Part shown: piece after piece, positions 16,191 through 16,286 of the stretch
Layout: each line of letters opens with the position of its first letter
Position numbering within the stretch: position 1 is the stretch's first letter
NCBI GenBank assembly: GCA_004556565.1
Contig: SFGN01000059.1
Coordinates: 1 to 16,286 of the forward strand
Direction: 5' to 3'
DNA: 16,286 nt
From: Lachnospiraceae bacterium
Lineage (GTDB): Bacteria > Bacillota_A > Clostridia > Lachnospirales > Lachnospiraceae
The notes under the pieces: generated by a model
What the model saw: only the letters and a program-made list of their open reading frames with translations
What the model was told of the DNA's origin: nothing
Databases searched by the model: none
Made by a program: the position numbers and the translations under genes

Positions 16191-16286
16191 AGGTAGTGTA
16201 AAAAAGTTTGTGTTTCTGGTAAAAAATGACTCCTTTTTGGTAAGAATTCAGATATGACAATTCTTATCGAAAAGGAGTATTTTTAT
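16191..16286 (+). mobile_element. Possible left end of an insertion sequence, cut by the window edge
   Basis: After the preceding stop codon the sequence turns to GTGTAAAAAAGTTTGTGTTTCTGG-like DNA, which resembles IS256-family ends as I remember them. Then comes a large hairpin. The last bases, AAAAGGAG-N7-AT, look like a ribosome site followed by a start codon cut off after AT. No transposase residue is visible, so the element type and exact boundary are unproven. The weak point is that no second end is in view. Confidence 0.35.
16229..16278 (+). promoter_or_regulatory. Hairpin burying a ribosome binding site
   Basis: The arms 16229-16248 and 16259-16278 are 20 bases each and pair at 18 positions, plus a G-T pair; the loop is CAGATATGAC. 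The 3' arm contains AAAAGGAG, the apparent ribosome site for a gene starting at the window edge. Readthrough RNA from outside would lock this site. The T-rich stretch after it could also make it a terminator. Confidence 0.6.

Overview
The window looks like chromosome from a gut-type, low-to-mid GC Clostridia, most likely a Lachnospiraceae relative. This rests on AGGAGG-type ribosome sites, sigma-A-like promoters, A/G-rich codon use, a BspA-type leucine-rich-repeat surface protein, S-layer-homology (SLH) anchored enzymes and a DUF6809-like small protein. The organism is inferred from gene style only; there is no rRNA or other phylogenetic marker.

Left part (1-8600): a two-gene unit encodes a J-domain protein (glycine/tyrosine-rich linker, helical repeats, cysteine-rich tail) and, overlapping it by 10 bases, a small multi-pass membrane protein. 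Two large secreted wall-anchored proteins follow. One is an 851-residue BspA-like protein with about 24 leucine-rich repeats. The other is a 1306-residue family-84 glycoside hydrolase (beta-N-acetylglucosaminidase type) that starts at TTG. Both end in the same kind of triple SLH module, so they probably sit on the cell wall together: one as a binding or adhesion scaffold, the other trimming host or dietary N-acetylglucosamine glycans. A strong terminator closes the hydrolase gene.

Middle (8600-12980): a convincing promoter drives a single large SWIM-zinc-finger/SNF2-family ATPase with an unusual Ala/Glu/Lys/Arg-rich coiled coil of about 180 residues between the zinc finger and the rest. A long stem-loop follows it.

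Right part (12980-16286): this is more fragmentary and accessory-like. It holds an open-frame remnant, a degenerate 14-base tandem array, a DUF6809-like small gene that overlaps tail-to-tail with an XRE-type repressor, a WYL-domain transcription regulator with a shortened C-terminus, and an unrecognised 239-residue protein with histidine motifs. The window ends in a hairpin that buries a Shine-Dalgarno sequence just before a possible start codon cut by the window edge. That arrangement resembles the left end of an insertion sequence.

No tRNA, rRNA, CRISPR array or recognisable riboswitch was seen. The best candidates for undescribed biology are the WYL regulator next to the HHxxxLxHS/GHxxSD protein, the J-domain/cysteine-tail and membrane protein pair, and the coiled-coil SNF2 protein.
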